NCBI RefSeq assembly: GCF_003258515.1
Contig: NZ_QGEH01000002.1
Coordinates: forward strand, 124,001 to 188,000
DNA length: 64,000 bases
From: Marinobacter bohaiensis
GTDB lineage: Bacteria > Pseudomonadota > Gammaproteobacteria > Pseudomonadales > Oleiphilaceae
Direction: 5' to 3'
The notes under the pieces are model-generated. The model worked only from the letters and a program-made list of their open reading frames with translations, had not been told where the DNA came from and searched no databases. Positions 63,685 through 64,000 of the stretch are shown piece by piece. The position numbers and the translations under genes are program-made. The first letter of the stretch is position 1. Every line of letters begins with the position of its first letter.

Positions 63685-64000
63685 TCAGCTGTCGTCCAGG
63701 TGCTTGCCCAGCATGGCGTGATACAGCTCGCGGTCGCCGATGGCGCCGATGATGGCACCGCCGTCTTCAACCAGCAGGCTGTGGCCGGTGAAGTAACGGA
63801 TTTCCACGGCGTCGCGCAGGGGCGTGCCAGGGGCGATGCAGGTGGGCTTCTGCTCCAGGCTGTCGATGGCCTGGCCCTCCTGCCAACTCTGGGTCTGGAA
63901 GGTCTGCCCCTGACTGGTGACCACCGCCTCCATGGCGCTTTCCGGCGAATGCAGCCAGGTGTCGTAGCGCTTGTTGAGGCAGCGGTTGCCCTCGGCGTCC
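63685..64000 (-). CDS. C-terminal part of an ABC ATPase with CBS domain, probably quaternary-amine uptake
   Basis: Partial: the frame is open across the window edge, so the N-terminus is missing. The visible 104 residues contain a CBS-like half (APGTPLRDAVEIRYFTGHSLLVEDGGAIIGAIGDRELYHAMLGKHL). The upstream stretch (EGNRCLNKRYDTWLHSPESAMEAVV) resembles the tail of choline/betaine ABC ATPases of the CbcV/ChoV type. That identity is from memory and only moderate. It ends three bases from the convergent HD-GYP gene. Confidence 0.5.
   Translation of the reverse strand, partial: DAEGNRCLNKRYDTWLHSPESAMEAVVTSQGQTFQTQSWQEGQAIDSLEQKPTCIAPGTPLRDAVEIRYFTGHSLLVEDGGAIIGAIGDRELYHAMLGKHLDDS

Overview
This window is high-GC DNA, densely coding on both strands, from a gammaproteobacterium. 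The gene content fits a marine, respiring, motile member of the Marinobacter/Halomonas/Pseudomonas part of the class: UbiF, ThiI with a rhodanese tail, TmcA, PpnN, the PA2778/PA2779 pair, TRAP transport, enlarged Pst permeases, H-NOX with a c-di-GMP enzyme, and an OprF-like OmpA. The genus is inference. I see no insertion sequence, prophage, CRISPR array, tRNA or rRNA; this is chromosomal core and shell sequence with some accessory modules.

Layout. 1-5.4 kb: end of a methyltransferase, tRNA selenouridine synthase (mnmH), an MscS channel, a YbaK-type deacylase, ubiF, hinT and a GFA-family protein. 5.4-10.5 kb: a LamB-type porin with a Fur-like box far upstream, two tandem LysE exporters behind a 13-codon aromatic-rich leader ORF, and a 7TM diguanylate cyclase. 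10.6-14.5 kb: a lipoprotein and an exported SurE-like nucleotidase, then an overlapping pair (periplasmic binding-protein-like plus two-TM protein with a winged-helix-like tail) behind a PHO box. 14.5-18.6 kb: an ada-alkA adaptive-response operon with a good Ada box, but alkA carries an in-frame amber codon; then a NIT-domain chemoreceptor. 18.9-21.2 kb: PA2779/PA2778 pair and a DUF2059 protein. 21.3-27.0 kb: pstS-pstC-pstA-pstB-phoU behind a PHO box.

27.2-32.4 kb: TRAP permeases, a thioesterase, an aldehyde dehydrogenase and, on the other strand, a lipoprotein TRAP binding protein. 32.6-38.1 kb: uvrD, then gabD divergent from an acetylpolyamine amidohydrolase (a plausible putrescine/GABA route), and a small charged protein. 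38.2-48 kb: thiI, ppnN, a cytochrome c, a 3-hydroxyisobutyryl-CoA hydrolase-like protein, tmcA, a DUF2237 protein and a second UvrD-like helicase. 48.2-51.5 kb: OmpA, a DUF4124 protein, a methyltransferase and a SelW-like protein.

51.5-54.0 kb: an H-NOX heme sensor overlapping a PAS-GGDEF-EAL enzyme, i.e. a nitric-oxide-to-c-di-GMP switch. 54.2-57.9 kb: a cobalamin riboswitch, a perfect 18-bp palindrome, a corrinoid-type ABC importer and a pseudoazurin. 57.9-64 kb: an ExeM/NucH nuclease with a dockerin-like calcium-binding tail, PPK2, TatD, an HD-GYP phosphodiesterase and the end of a CBS-containing ABC ATPase.

Two themes recur. First, phosphate: the pst operon and the sensor-like pair at 12.4-14.4 kb share the same architecture (11-bp-repeat PHO box, ten bases, -10), and PPK2, the exported SurE-like protein and the nuclease are possible partners. 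Second, c-di-GMP: one cyclase and two phosphodiesterases. The best candidate for an undescribed system is the PHO-box-controlled binding-protein/membrane-regulator pair.
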